A stretch of 64,000 nucleotides of DNA from Auanema rhodensis (taxonomy: Eukaryota > Nematoda > Chromadorea > Rhabditida > Rhabditidae), in NCBI GenBank assembly GCA_964057225.1, contig OZ059898.1, forward strand, positions 20,499,267 through 20,563,266. Reading direction: 5' to 3'. The notes below the pieces were generated by a model, which searched no databases, had not been told where the DNA came from, and saw only the letters and a program-made list of their open reading frames with translations. Below are positions 36,166 to 49,654 of this stretch, piece after piece; positions within the stretch are counted from its first letter, which is position 1; the number at the start of each line of letters is the position of its first letter. A program made the translations under genes and the position numbers.

Positions 36166-38269
36166 GAAACGCTTAATACAAAAATTAGTTATGATCGTTT
36201 GAAAAATGATGCATTAGTGTATGTTGAGTTTCCATGTACACTCAACAATGCTTCCAAAAACACTTTGACAAAAATTTTTTCGAAAAATTTCAAAATAATT
36301 TAGCAAAAAGTAGATGTTTTTAGATTCCATTTTTCAAGGCAAAGACGATGGACAATGTTATTCAACGAAAAAATTATTCCTTCAGGGTGAAAATCGAGGA
36401 TATAAGTGTGAACTTATATCAGTTGATATCTCGGTGCATTTTTAAGCTAGCGCAAATCTGATAACACAGATCGACGCAGCTTAAAAATCCGCATCGAATG
36501 CACTATACTACATTGAGAAACGCTTAATACAAAAATTAGTTATGATCGTTTGAAAAATGATGCATTAGTGTATGTTGAGTTTCCATGTACACTCAACATT
36601 GCTTCCAAAAACATTTTGACAAAAATTTTTTCGAAAAATTTCAAAATAATTTAGCAAAAAGTAGATGTTTTTAGATTCCTTTATTCAAGGCAAAGACGAT
36701 GGACAATGTTATTCAACGAAAAAATTAATTCTTCAGGGTGAAAATCGAGGATATAAATGTGAACTTATATCAGTTGATATCTCGGTGCATTTTTAAGCTA
36801 GCGCAAATCTGATAACACAGATCGACGCAGCTTAAAAATCCGCATCGAATGCACTATACTACATTGAGAAACGCTTAATACAAAAATTAGTTATGATCGT
36901 TTGAAAAATGATGCATTAGTGTATGTTGAGTTTCCATGTACACTCAACATTGCTTCCAAAAACATTTTGACAAAAATTTTTTTGAAAAATTTCAGAATAA
37001 TTTAGCAAAAAGTAGATGTTTTTAGATTCCATTTTTCAAGGCAAAGACGATGGACAATGTTATTCAACGAAAAAATTAATTCTTCAGGGTGAAAATCGAG
37101 GATATAAGTGTGAACTTATATCAGTTGATATCTCGGTGCATTTTTAAGCTAGCGCAAATCTGATAACACAGATCGGCGCAGCTTAAAAATCCGCATCGAA
37201 TGCACTATACTACATTGAGAAACGCTTAATACAAAAATTAGTTATGATCCTTTGAAAAATGATGCATTAGTGTATGTTGAGTTTCCATGTACACTCAACA
37301 ATGCTTCCAAAAACACTTTGACAAAAATTTTTTCGAAAAATTTCAAAATAATTTAGCAAAAAGTAGATGTTTTTAGATTCCTTTTTTCAAGGCAAAGACG
37401 ATGGACAATGTTATTCAACGAAAAAATTATTCCTTCACGGTGAAAATCGAGGATATAAGTGTGAACTTATATCAGTTGATATCTCGGTGCATTTTTAAGC
37501 TAGCGCAAATCTGATAACACAGATCGACGCAGCTTAAAAATCCGCATCGAATGCACTATACTACATTGAGAAACGCTTAATACAAAAATTAGTTATGATC
37601 GTTTGAAAAATGATGCATTAGTGTATGTTGAGTTTCCATGTACACTCAACATTGCTTCCAAAAACATTTTGACAAAAATTTTTTCGAAAAATTTCAAAAT
37701 AATTTAGCAAAAAGTAGATGTTTTTAAATTTTTTATTTCAAGACAAAGACGATGGACATTGTTATTCAACGAAAAAATTAATTCTTCAGGGTGAAAATCG
37801 AGGATATAAGTGTGAACTTATATCAGTTGATATCTCGGTGCATTTTTAAGCTAGCGCAAATGATAACACAGATCGACGCAGCTTAAAAATCCGCATCGAA
37901 TGCACTATACTACATTGAGAAACGCTTAATACAAAAATTAGTTATGATCGTTTGAAAAATGATGCATTAGTGTATGTTGAGTTTCCATGTACACTCAACA
38001 TTGCTTCCAAAAACATTTTGACAAAAATTTTTTCGAAAAATTTCAAAATAATTTAGCAAAAAGTAGATGTTTTTAGATTCCTTCATTCAAGGCAAAGACG
38101 ATGGACAATGTTATTCAACGAAAAAATTAATTCTTCAGGGTGAAAATCGAGGAAATAAGTGTGAACTTATATCAGTTGATATCTCGGTGCATTTTTAAGC
38201 TAGCGCAAATCTGATAACACAGATCGACGCAGCTTAAAAATCCGCATCGAATGCACTATACTACATTGA
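36166..38269. repeat. Domain II unit: hybrid-C-D-E-F-G
   Basis: Monomers 104-109. Monomer 104 is a hybrid: CAACAAT and CACTTTGAC on its left match type E, while TTCCATTTTT, TATTCC and CAGGGTG on its right match other types. Monomer 108 (F) carries the 2-bp deletion, so the unit is 2104 bp. Confidence 0.75.
37861..37862. other. 2-bp deletion (CT) in dyad 3, copy 1
   Basis: GCAAATGATAAC replaces GCAAATCTGATAAC, which destroys the ATCTG/CAGAT upper stem. Type F monomer with GATATAAG. Confidence 0.93.
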
Positions 38270-40375
38270 GAAACGCTTAATACAAAAATTAGTTATGATC
38301 GTTTGAAAAATGATGCATTAGTGTATGTTGAGTTTCCATGTACACTCAACATTGCTTCCAAAAACATTTTGACAAAAATTTTTTCGAAAAATTTCAGAAT
38401 AATTTAGCAAAAAGTAGATGTTTTTAGATTCCATTTTTCAAGGCAAAGACGATGGACAATGTTATTCAACGAAAAAATTATTCCTTCAGGGTGAAAATCG
38501 AGGATATAAGTGTGAACTTATATCAGTTGATATCTCGGTGCATTTTTAAGCTAGCGCAAATCTGATAACACAGATCGACGCAGCTTAAAAATCCGCATCG
38601 AATGCACTATACTACATTGAGAAACGCTTAATACAAAAATTAGTTATGATCGTTTGAAAAATGATGCATTAGTGTATGTTGAGTTTCCATGTACACTCAA
38701 CATTGCTTCCAAAAACATTTTGACAAAAATTTTTTCGAAAAATTTCAAAATAATTTAGCAAAAAGTAGATGTTTTTAGATTCCTTTATTCAAGGCAAAGA
38801 CGATGGACAATGTTATTCAACGAAAAAATTAATTCTTCAGGGTGAAAATCGAGGATATAAATGTGAACTTATATCAGTTGATATCTCGGTGCATTTTTAA
38901 GCTAGCGCAAATCTGATAACACAGATCGACGCAGCTTAAAAATCCGCATCGAATGCACTATACTACATTGAGAAACGCTTAATACAAAAATTAGTTATGA
39001 TCGTTTGAAAAATGATGCATTAGTGTATGTTGAGTTTCCATGTACACTCAACATTGCTTCCAAAAACATTTTGACAAAAATTTTTTTGAAAAATTTCAGA
39101 ATAATTTAGCAAAAAGTAGATGTTTTTAGATTCCATTTTTCAAGGCAAAGACGATGGACAATGTTATTCAACGAAAAAATTAATTCTTCAGGGTGAAAAT
39201 CGAGGATATAAGTGTGAACTTATATCAGTTGATATCTCGGTGCATTTTTAAGCTAGCGCAAATCTGATAACACAGATCGGCGCAGCTTAAAAATCCGCAT
39301 CGAATGCACTATACTACATTGAGAAACGCTTAATACAAAAATTAGTTATGATCCTTTGAAAAATGATGCATTAGTGTATGTTGAGTTTCCATGTACACTC
39401 AACAATGCTTCCAAAAACACTTTGACAAAAATTTTTTCGAAAAATTTCAAAATAATTTAGCAAAAAGTAGATGTTTTTAGATTCCTTTTTTCAAGGCAAA
39501 GACGATGGACAATGTTATTCAACGAAAAAATTATTCCTTCACGGTGAAAATCGAGGATATAAGTGTGAACTTATATCAGTTGATATCTCGGTGCATTTTT
39601 AAGCTAGCGCAAATCTGATAACACAGATCGACGCAGCTTAAAAATCCGCATCGAATGCACTATACTACATTGAGAAACGCTTAATACAAAAATTAGTTAT
39701 GATCGTTTGAAAAATGATGCATTAGTGTATGTTGAGTTTCCATGTACACTCAACATTGCTTCCAAAAACATTTTGACAAAAATTTTTTCGAAAAATTTCA
39801 AAATAATTTAGCAAAAAGTAGATGTTTTTAAATTTTTTATTTCAAGACAAAGACGATGGACATTGTTATTCAACGAAAAAATTAATTCTTCAGGGTGAAA
39901 ATCGAGGATATAAGTGTGAACTTATATCAGTTGATATCTCGGTGCATTTTTAAGCTAGCGCAAATCTGATAACACAGATCGACGCAGCTTAAAAATCCGC
40001 ATCGAATGCACTATACTACATTGAGAAACGCTTAATACAAAAATTAGTTATGATCGTTTGAAAAATGATGCATTAGTGTATGTTGAGTTTCCATGTACAC
40101 TCAACATTGCTTCCAAAAACATTTTGACAAAAATTTTTTCGAAAAATTTCAAAATAATTTAGCAAAAAGTAGATGTTTTTAGATTCCTTCATTCAAGGCA
40201 AAGACGATGGACAATGTTATTCAACGAAAAAATTAATTCTTCAGGGTGAAAATCGAGGAAATAAGTGTGAACTTATATCAGTTGATATCTCGGTGCATTT
40301 TTAAGCTAGCGCAAATCTGATAACACAGATCGACGCAGCTTAAAAATCCGCATCGAATGCACTATACTACATTGA
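38270..40375. repeat. Domain II unit: B-C-D-E-F-G, 2106 bp
   Basis: Monomers 110-115. The order C-D-E-F-G matches 36517-38269 at a 2104-bp offset. Here the F monomer has the normal CTGATAAC. The G monomer has GAGGAAATAAG, as does monomer 109. Confidence 0.8.
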
Positions 40376-40656
40376 GAAACGCTTAATACAAAAATTAGTT
40401 ATGATCGTTTGAAAAATGATGCATTAGTGTATGTTGAGTTTCCATGTACACTCAACATTGCTTCCAAAAACATTTTGACAAAAATTTTTTCGAAAAATTT
40501 CAGAATAATTTAGCAAAAAGTAGATGTTTTTAGATTCCATTTTTCAAGGCAAAGACGATGGACAATGTTATTCAACGAAAAAATTATTCCTTCAGGGTGA
40601 AAATTGAGGATATAAGTGTGAACTTATATCAGTTGATATCTCGGTGCATTTTTAAG

Positions 40657-40658
40657 CA
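40657..40658. other. 64-bp deletion junction, copy 1
   Basis: TTTTTAAGC joins directly to ATTGAGAAACG. Monomer positions 283-346 are missing (a one-base C can be assigned to either side). The loop and right arm of dyad 3 are lost and the monomer is 287 bp. Background is type A. Confidence 0.95.
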
Positions 40659-40662
40659 TTGA

Positions 40663-43119
40663 GAAACGCTTAATACAAAAATTAGTTATGATCGTTTGAA
40701 AAATGATGCATTAGTGTATGTTGAGTTTCCATGTACACTCAACATTGCTTCCAAAAACATTTTGACAAAAATTTTTTCGAAAAATTTCAGAATAATTTAG
40801 CAAAAAGTAGATGTTTTTAGATTCCATTTTTCAAGGCAAAGACGATGGACAATGTTATTCAACGAAAAAATTATTCCTTCAGGGTGAAAATTGAGGATAT
40901 AAGTGTGAACTTATATCAGTTGATATCTCGGTGCATTTTTAAGCTAGCGCAAATCTGATAACACAGATCGACGCAGCTTAAAAATCCGCATCGAATGCAC
41001 TATACTACATTGAGAAACGCTTAATACAAAAATTAGTTATGATCGTTTGAAAAATGATGCATTAGTGTATGTTGAGTTTCCATGTACACTCAACATTGCT
41101 TCCAAAAACATTTTGACAAAAATTTTTTCGAAAAATTTCAGAATAATTTAGCAAAAAGTAGATGTTTTTAGATTCCATTTTTCAAGGCAAAGACGATGGA
41201 CAATGTTATTCAACGAAAAAATTATTCCTTCAGGTTGAAAATCGAGGATATAAGTGTGAACTTATATCAGTTGATATCTCGGTGCATTTTTAAGCTAGCG
41301 CAAATCTGATAACACAGATCGACGCAGCTTAAAAATCCGCATCGAATGCACTATACTACATTGAGAAACGCTTAATACAAAAATTAGTTATGATCGTTTG
41401 AAAAATGATGCATTAGTGTATGTTGAGTTTCCATGTACACTCAACATTGCTTCCAAAAACATTTTGACAAAAATTTTTTCGAAAAATTTCAAAATAATTT
41501 AGCAAAAAGTAGATGTTTTTAGATTCCTTTATTCAAGGCAAAGACGATGGACAATGTTATTCAACGAAAAAATTAATTCTTCAGGGTGAAAATCGAGGAT
41601 ATAAATGTGAACTTATATCAGTTGATATCTCGGTGCATTTTTAAGCTAGCGCAAATCTGATAACACAGATCGACGCAGCTTAAAAATCCGCATCGAATGC
41701 ACTATACTACATTGAGAAACGCTTAATACAAAAATTAGTTATGATCGTTTGAAAAATGATGCATTAGTGTATGTTGAGTTTCCATGTACACTCAACATTG
41801 CTTCCAAAAACATTTTGACAAAAATTTTTTTGAAAAATTTCAGAATAATTTAGCAAAAAGTAGATGTTTTTAGATTCCATTTTTCAAGGCAAAGACGATG
41901 GACAATGTTATTCAACGAAAAAATTAATTCTTCAGGGTGAAAATCGAGGATATAAGTGTGAACTTATATCAGTTGATATCTCGGTGCATTTTTAAGCTAG
42001 CGCAAATCTGATAACACAGATCGGCGCAGCTTAAAAATCCGCATCGAATGCACTATACTACATTGAGAAACGCTTAATACAAAAATTAGTTATGATCCTT
42101 TGAAAAATGATGCATTAGTGTATGTTGAGTTTCCATGTACACTCAACAATGCTTCCAAAAACACTTTGACAAAAATTTTTTCGAAAAATTTCAAAATAAT
42201 TTAGCAAAAAGTAGATGTTTTTAGATTCCTTTTTTCAAGGCAAAGACGATGGACAATGTTATTCAACGAAAAAATTATTCCTTCACGGTGAAAATCGAGG
42301 ATATAAGTGTGAACTTATATCAGTTGATATCTCGGTGCATTTTTAAGCTAGCGCAAATCTGATAACACAGATCGACGCAGCTTAAAAATCCGCATCGAAT
42401 GCACTATACTACATTGAGAAACGCTTAAAACAAAAATTAGTTATGATCGTTTGAAAAATGATGCATTAGTGTATGTTGAGTTTCCATGTACACTCAACAT
42501 TGCTTCCAAAAACATTTTGACAAAAATTTTTTCGAAAAATTTCAAAATAATTTAGCAAAAAGTAGATGTTTTTAAATTTTTTATTTCAAGACAAAGACGA
42601 TGGACATTGTTATTCAACGAAAAAATTAATTCTTCAGGGTGAAAATCGAGGATATAAGTGTGAACTTATATCAGTTGATATCTCGGTGCATTTTTAAGCT
42701 AGCGCAAATCTGATAACACAGATCGACGCAGCTTAAAAATCCGCATCGAATGCACTATACTACATTGAGAAACGCTTAATACAAAAATTAGTTATGATCG
42801 TTTGAAAAATGATGCATTAGTGTATGTTGAGTTTCCATGTACACTCAACATTGCTTCCAAAAACATTTTGACAAAAATTTTTTCGAAAAATTTCAAAATA
42901 ATTTAGCAAAAAGTAGATGTTTTTAGATTCCTTCATTCAAGGCAAAGACGATGGACAATGTTATTCAACGAAAAAATTAATTCTTCAGGGTGAAAATCGA
43001 GGAAATAAGTGTGAACTTATATCAGTTGATATCTCGGTGCATTTTTAAGCTAGCGCAAATCTGATAACACAGATCGACGCAGCTTAAAAATCCGCATCGA
43101 ATGCACTATACTACATTGA
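40663..43119. repeat. Complete 7-mer HOR A-B-C-D-E-F-G, 2457 bp
   Basis: Monomers 117-123 give the only complete ordered set of the seven types. A shortened A monomer (287 bp) precedes it. Private changes: CAGGTTGAAA in B (41234) and CTTAAAACA in F (42427). Confidence 0.8.
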
Positions 43120-43400
43120 GAAACGCTTAATACAAAAATTAGTTATGATCGTTTGAAAAATGATGCATTAGTGTATGTTGAGTTTCCATGTACACTCAAC
43201 ATTGCTTCCAAAAACATTTTGACAAAAATTTTTTCGAAAAATTTCAGAATAATTTAGCAAAAAGTAGATGTTTTTAGATTCCATTTTTCAAGGCAAAGAC
43301 GATGGACAATGTTATTCAACGAAAAAATTATTCCTTCAGGGTGAAAATTGAGGATATAAGTGTGAACTTATATCAGTTGATATCTCGGTGCATTTTTAAG

Positions 43401-43402
43401 CA
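43401..43402. other. 64-bp deletion junction, copy 2
   Basis: Same breakpoint as at 40657, in a type A monomer (43120-43406). Confidence 0.95.
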
Positions 43403-43406
43403 TTGA

Positions 43407-43757
43407 GAAACGCTTAATACAAAAATTAGTTATGATCGTTTGAAAAATGATGCATTAGTGTATGTTGAATTTCCATGTACACTCAACATTGCTTCCAAAA
43501 ACATTTTGACAAAAATTTTTTTGAAAAATTTCAGAATAATTTAGCAAAAAGTAGATGTTTTTAGATTCCATTTTTCAAGGCAAAGACGATGGACAATGTT
43601 ATTCAACGAAAAAATTATTCCTTCAGGGTGAAAATCGAGGATATAAGTGTGAACTTATATCAGTTGATATCTCGGTGCATTTTTAAGCTAGCGCAAATCT
43701 GATAACACAGATCGGCGCAGCTTAAAAATCCGCATCGAATGCACTATACTACATTGA
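43407..43757. repeat. Hybrid monomer 125 (D with A/B-like part)
   Basis: This copy has TTTTTTTG and GATCGGCGC of type D but TATTCCTTC instead of the TAATTCTTC found in other D copies, plus a private TGAATTTCC. It follows a monomer with the 64-bp deletion. I read it as a recombinant. Confidence 0.65.
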
Positions 43758-44399
43758 GAAACGCTTAATACAAAAATTAGTTATGATCCTTTGAAAAATG
43801 ATGCATTAGTGTATGTTGAGTTTCCATGTACACTCAACAATGCTTCCAAAAACACTTTGACAAAAATTTTTTCGAAAAATTTCAAAATAATTTAGCAAAA
43901 AGTAGATGTTTTTAGATTCCTTTTTTCAAGGCAAAGACGATGGACAATGTTATTCAACGAAAAAATTATTCCTTCACGGTGAAAATCGAGGATATAAGTG
44001 TGAACTTATATCAGTTGATATCTCGGTGCATTTTTAAGCTAGCGCAAATCTGATAACACAGATCGACGCAGCTTAAAAATCCGCATCGAATGCACTATAC
44101 TACATTGAGAAACGCTTAATACAAAAATTAGTTATGATCGTTTGAAAAATGATGCATTAGTGTATGTTGAGTTTCCATGTACACTCAACATTGCTTCCAA
44201 AAACATTTTGACAAAAATTTTTTCGAAAAATTTCAAAATAATTTAGCAAAAAGTAGATGTTTTTAAATTTTTTATTTCAAGACAAAGACGATGGACATTG
44301 TTATTCAACGAAAAAATTAATTCTTCAGGGTGAAAATCGAGGAAATAAGTGTGAACTTATATCAGTTGATATCTCGGTGCATTTTTAAGCTAGCGCAAA

Positions 44400-44401
44400 T
44401 G
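44400..44401. other. 2-bp deletion (CT) in dyad 3, copy 2
   Basis: Same deletion, in a type F monomer with GAAATAAG, in the E-F-C-D' tetramer. Confidence 0.93.
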
Positions 44402-45089
44402 ATAACACAGATCGACGCAGCTTAAAAATCCGCATCGAATGCACTATACTACATTGAGAAACGCTTAATACAAAAATTAGTTATGATCGTTTGAAAAATG
44501 ATGCATTAGTGTATGTTGAGTTTCCATGTACACTCAACATTGCTTCCAAAAACATTTTGACAAAAATTTTTTCGAAAAATTTCAAAATAATTTAGCAAAA
44601 AGTAGATGTTTTTAGATTCCTTTATTCAAGGCAAAGACGATGGACAATGTTATTCAACGAAAAAATTAATTCTTCAGGGTGAAAATCGAGGATATAAATG
44701 TGAACTTATATCAGTTGATATCTCGGTGCATTTTTAAGCTAGCGCAAATCTGATAACACAGATCGACGCAGCTTAAAAATCCGCATCGAATGCACTATAC
44801 TACATTGAGAAACGCTTAATACAAAAATTAGTTATGATCGTTTGAAAAATGATGCATTAGTGTATGTTGAGTTTCCATGTACACTCAACATTGCTTCCAA
44901 AAACATTTTGACAAAAATTTTTTCGAAAAATTTCAGAATAATTTAGCAAAAAGTAGATGTTTTTAGATTCCATTTTTCAAGGCAAAGACGATGGACAATG
45001 TTATTCAACGAAAAAATTAATTCTTCAGGGTGAAAATCGAGGATATAAGTGTGAACTTATATCAGTTGATATCTCGGTGCATTTTTAAG

Positions 45090-45091
45090 CA
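45090..45091. other. 64-bp deletion junction, copy 3
   Basis: Same breakpoint, but in a D'-type monomer (TAATTC, AATCGAGG), unlike the type A background of the other three. Confidence 0.95.
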
Positions 45092-46499
45092 TTGAGAAAC
45101 GCTTAATACAAAAATTAGTTATGATCGTTTGAAAAATGATGCATTAGTGTATGTTGAGTTTCCATGTACACTCAACATTGCTTCCAAAAACATTTTGACA
45201 AAAATTTTTTCGAAAAATTTCAGAATAATTTAGCAAAAAGTAGATGTTTTTAGATTCCATTTTTCAAGGCAAAGACGATGGACAATGTTATTCAACGAAA
45301 AAATTATTCCTTCAGGGTGAAAATTGAGGATATAAGTGTGAACTTATATCAGTTGATATCTCGGTGCATTTTTAAGCTAGCGCAAATCTGATAACACAGA
45401 TCGACGCAGCTTAAAAATCCGCATCGAATGCACTATACTACATTGAGAAACGCTTAATACAAAAATTAGTTATGATCGTTTGAAAAATGATGCATTAGTG
45501 TATGTTGAGTTTCCATGTACACTCAACATTGCTTCCAAAAACATTTTGACAAAAATTTTTTCGAAAAATTTCAGAATAATTTAGCAAAAAGTAGATGTTT
45601 TTAGATTCCATTTTTCAAGGCAAAGACGATGGACAATGTTATTCAACGAAAAAATTATTCCTTCAGGGTGAAAATCGAGGATATAAGTGTGAACTTATAT
45701 CAGTTGATATCTCGGTGCATTTTTAAGCTAGCGCAAATCTGATAACACAGATCGACGCAGCTTAAAAATCCGCATCGAATGCACTATACTACATTGAGAA
45801 ACGCTTAATACAAAAATTAGTTATGATCGTTTGAAAAATGATGCATTAGTGTATGTTGAGTTTCCATGTACACTCAACATTGCTTCCAAAAACATTTTGA
45901 CAAAAATTTTTTCGAAAAATTTCAAAATAATTTAGCAAAAAGTAGATGTTTTTAGATTCCTTTATTCAAGGCAAAGACGATGGACAATGTTATTCAACGA
46001 AAAAATTAATTCTTCAGGGTGAAAATCGAGGATATAAATGTGAACTTATATCAGTTGATATCTCGGTGCATTTTTAAGCTAGCGCAAATCTGATAACACA
46101 GATCGACGCAGCTTAAAAATCCGCATCGAATGCACTATACTACATTGAGAAACGCTTAATACAAAAATTAGTTATGATCGTTTGAAAAATGATGCATTAG
46201 TGTATGTTGAGTTTCCATGTACACTCAACATTGCTTCCAAAAACATTTTGACAAAAATTTTTTTGAAAAATTTCAGAATAATTTAGCAAAAAGTAGATGT
46301 TTTTAGATTCCATTTTTCAAGGCAAAGACGATGGACAATGTTATTCAACGAAAAAATTAATTCTTCAGGGTGAAAATCGAGGATATAAGTGTGAACTTAT
46401 ATCAGTTGATATCTCGGTGCATTTTTAAGCTAGCGCAAATCTGATAACACAGATCGGCGCAGCTTAAAAATCCGCATCGAATGCACTATACTACATTGA

Positions 46500-47901
46500 G
46501 AAACGCTTAATACAAAAATTAGTTATGATCCTTTGAAAAATGATGCATTAGTGTATGTTGAGTTTCCATGTACACTCAACAATGCTTCCAAAAACACTTT
46601 GACAAAAATTTTTTCGAAAAATTTCAAAATAATTTAGCAAAAAGTAGATGTTTTTAGATTCCTTTTTTCAAGGCAAAGACGATGGACAATGTTATTCAAC
46701 GAAAAAATTATTCCTTCACGGTGAAAATCGAGGATATAAGTGTGAACTTATATCAGTTGATATCTCGGTGCATTTTTAAGCTAGCGCAAATCTGATAACA
46801 CAGATCGACGCAGCTTAAAAATCCGCATCGAATGCACTATACTACATTGAGAAACGCTTAATACAAAAATTAGTTATGATCGTTTGAAAAATGATGCATT
46901 AGTGTATGTTGAGTTTCCATGTACACTCAACATTGCTTCCAAAAACATTTTGACAAAAATTTTTTCGAAAAATTTCAAAATAATTTAGCAAAAAGTAGAT
47001 GTTTTTAAATTTTTTATTTCAAGACAAAGACGATGGACATTGTTATTCAACGAAAAAATTAATTCTTCAGGGTGAAAATCGAGGAAATAAGTGTGAACTT
47101 ATATCAGTTGATATCTCGGTGCATTTTTAAGCTAGCGCAAATGATAACACAGATCGACGCAGCTTAAAAATCCGCATCGAATGCACTATACTACATTGAG
47201 AAACGCTTAATACAAAAATTAGTTATGATCGTTTGAAAAATGATGCATTAGTGTATGTTGAGTTTCCATGTACACTCAACATTGCTTCCAAAAACATTTT
47301 GACAAAAATTTTTTCGAAAAATTTCAAAATAATTTAGCAAAAAGTAGATGTTTTTAGATTCCTTTATTCAAGGCAAAGACGATGGACAATGTTATTCAAC
47401 GAAAAAATTAATTCTTCAGGGTGAAAATCGAGGATATAAATGTGAACTTATATCAGTTGATATCTCGGTGCATTTTTAAGCTAGCGCAAATCTGATAACA
47501 CAGATCGACGCAGCTTAAAAATCCGCATCGAATGCACTATACTACATTGAGAAACGCTTAATACAAAAATTAGTTATGATCGTTTGAAAAATGATGCATT
47601 AGTGTATGTTGAGTTTCCATGTACACTCAACATTGCTTCCAAAAACATTTTGACAAAAATTTTTTCGAAAAATTTCAGAATAATTTAGCAAAAAGTAGAT
47701 GTTTTTAGATTCCATTTTTCAAGGCAAAGACGATGGACAATGTTATTCAACGAAAAAATTAATTCTTCAGGGTGAAAATCGAGGATATAAGTGTGAACTT
47801 ATATCAGTTGATATCTCGGTGCATTTTTAAGCTAGCGCAAATCTGATAACACAGATCGACGCAGCTTAAAAATCCGCATCGAATGCACTATACTACATTG
47901 A
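46500..47901. repeat. E-F-C-D' tetramer, copy 2 (1402 bp)
   Basis: Monomers 134-137: type E, type F with GAGGAAATAAG and the 2-bp deletion, type C, then D'. An ordinary A-B-C-D run (45096-46499) precedes it. Confidence 0.85.
47142..47143. other. 2-bp deletion (CT) in dyad 3, copy 3
   Basis: Same deletion, type F with GAAATAAG, E-F-C-D' tetramer. Confidence 0.93.
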
Positions 47902-49303
47902 GAAACGCTTAATACAAAAATTAGTTATGATCCTTTGAAAAATGATGCATTAGTGTATGTTGAGTTTCCATGTACACTCAACAATGCTTCCAAAAACACT
48001 TTGACAAAAATTTTTTCGAAAAATTTCAAAATAATTTAGCAAAAAGTAGATGTTTTTAGATTCCTTTTTTCAAGGCAAAGACGATGGACAATGTTATTCA
48101 ACGAAAAAATTATTCCTTCACGGTGAAAATCGAGGATATAAGTGTGAACTTATATCAGTTGATATCTCGGTGCATTTTTAAGCTAGCGCAAATCTGATAA
48201 CACAGATCGACGCAGCTTAAAAATCCGCATCGAATGCACTATACTACATTGAGAAACGCTTAATACAAAAATTAGTTATGATCGTTTGAAAAATGATGCA
48301 TTAGTGTATGTTGAGTTTCCATGTACACTCAACATTGCTTCCAAAAACATTTTGACAAAAATTTTTTCGAAAAATTTCAAAATAATTTAGCAAAAAGTAG
48401 ATGTTTTTAAATTTTTTATTTCAAGACAAAGACGATGGACATTGTTATTCAACGAAAAAATTAATTCTTCAGGGTGAAAATCGAGGAAATAAGTGTGAAC
48501 TTATATCAGTTGATATCTCGGTGCATTTTTAAGCTAGCGCAAATGATAACACAGATCGACGCAGCTTAAAAATCCGCATCGAATGCACTATACTACATTG
48601 AGAAACGCTTAATACAAAAATTAGTTATGATCGTTTGAAAAATGATGCATTAGTGTATGTTGAGTTTCCATGTACACTCAACATTGCTTCCAAAAACATT
48701 TTGACAAAAATTTTTTCGAAAAATTTCAAAATAATTTAGCAAAAAGTAGATGTTTTTAGATTCCTTTATTCAAGGCAAAGACGATGGACAATGTTATTCA
48801 ACGAAAAAATTAATTCTTCAGGGTGAAAATCGAGGATATAAATGTGAACTTATATCAGTTGATATCTCGGTGCATTTTTAAGCTAGCGCAAATCTGATAA
48901 CACAGATCGACGCAGCTTAAAAATCCGCATCGAATGCACTATACTACATTGAGAAACGCTTAATACAAAAATTAGTTATGATCGTTTGAAAAATGATGCA
49001 TTAGTGTATGTTGAGTTTCCATGTACACTCAACATTGCTTCCAAAAACATTTTGACAAAAATTTTTTCGAAAAATTTCAGAATAATTTAGCAAAAAGTAG
49101 ATGTTTTTAGATTCCATTTTTCAAGGCAAAGACGATGGACAATGTTATTCAACGAAAAAATTAATTCTTCAGGGTGAAAATCGAGGATATAAGTGTGAAC
49201 TTATATCAGTTGATATCTCGGTGCATTTTTAAGCTAGCGCAAATCTGATAACACAGATCGACGCAGCTTAAAAATCCGCATCGAATGCACTATACTACAT
49301 TGA
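47902..49303. repeat. E-F-C-D' tetramer, copy 3 (1402 bp)
   Basis: Monomers 138-141, a direct tandem duplicate of 46500-47901. I found no difference between the two by eye. Confidence 0.85.
48544..48545. other. 2-bp deletion (CT) in dyad 3, copy 4
   Basis: Same deletion, type F with GAAATAAG, E-F-C-D' tetramer. Confidence 0.93.
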
Positions 49304-49654
49304 GAAACGCTTAATACAAAAATTAGTTATGATCGTTTGAAAAATGATGCATTAGTGTATGTTGAGTTTCCATGTACACTCAACATTGCTTCCAAAAACA
49401 TTTTGACAAAAATTTTTTCGAAAAATTTCAAAATAATTTAGCAAAAAGTAGATGTTTTTAGATTCCTTTTTTCAAGGCAAAGACGATGGACAATGTTATT
49501 CAACGAAAAAATTAATTCTTCAGGGTGAAAATCGAGGATATAAGTGTGAACTTATATCAGTTGATATCTCGGTGCATTTTTAAGCTAGCGCAAATCTGAT
49601 AACACAGATCGACGCAGCTTAAAAATCCGCATCGAATGCACTATACTACATTGA

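Larger units (their letters stand above)
43758..45095. repeat. E-F-C-D' tetramer, copy with 64-bp deletion
   Basis: Monomers 126-129. Same order and markers as the 1402-bp tetramers at 46500 and 47902, including the 2-bp deletion in F, but the last monomer has lost 64 bp (total 1338 bp). D' is a TTCAGAAT monomer with TTTTTTCG and TAATTC. Confidence 0.8.
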
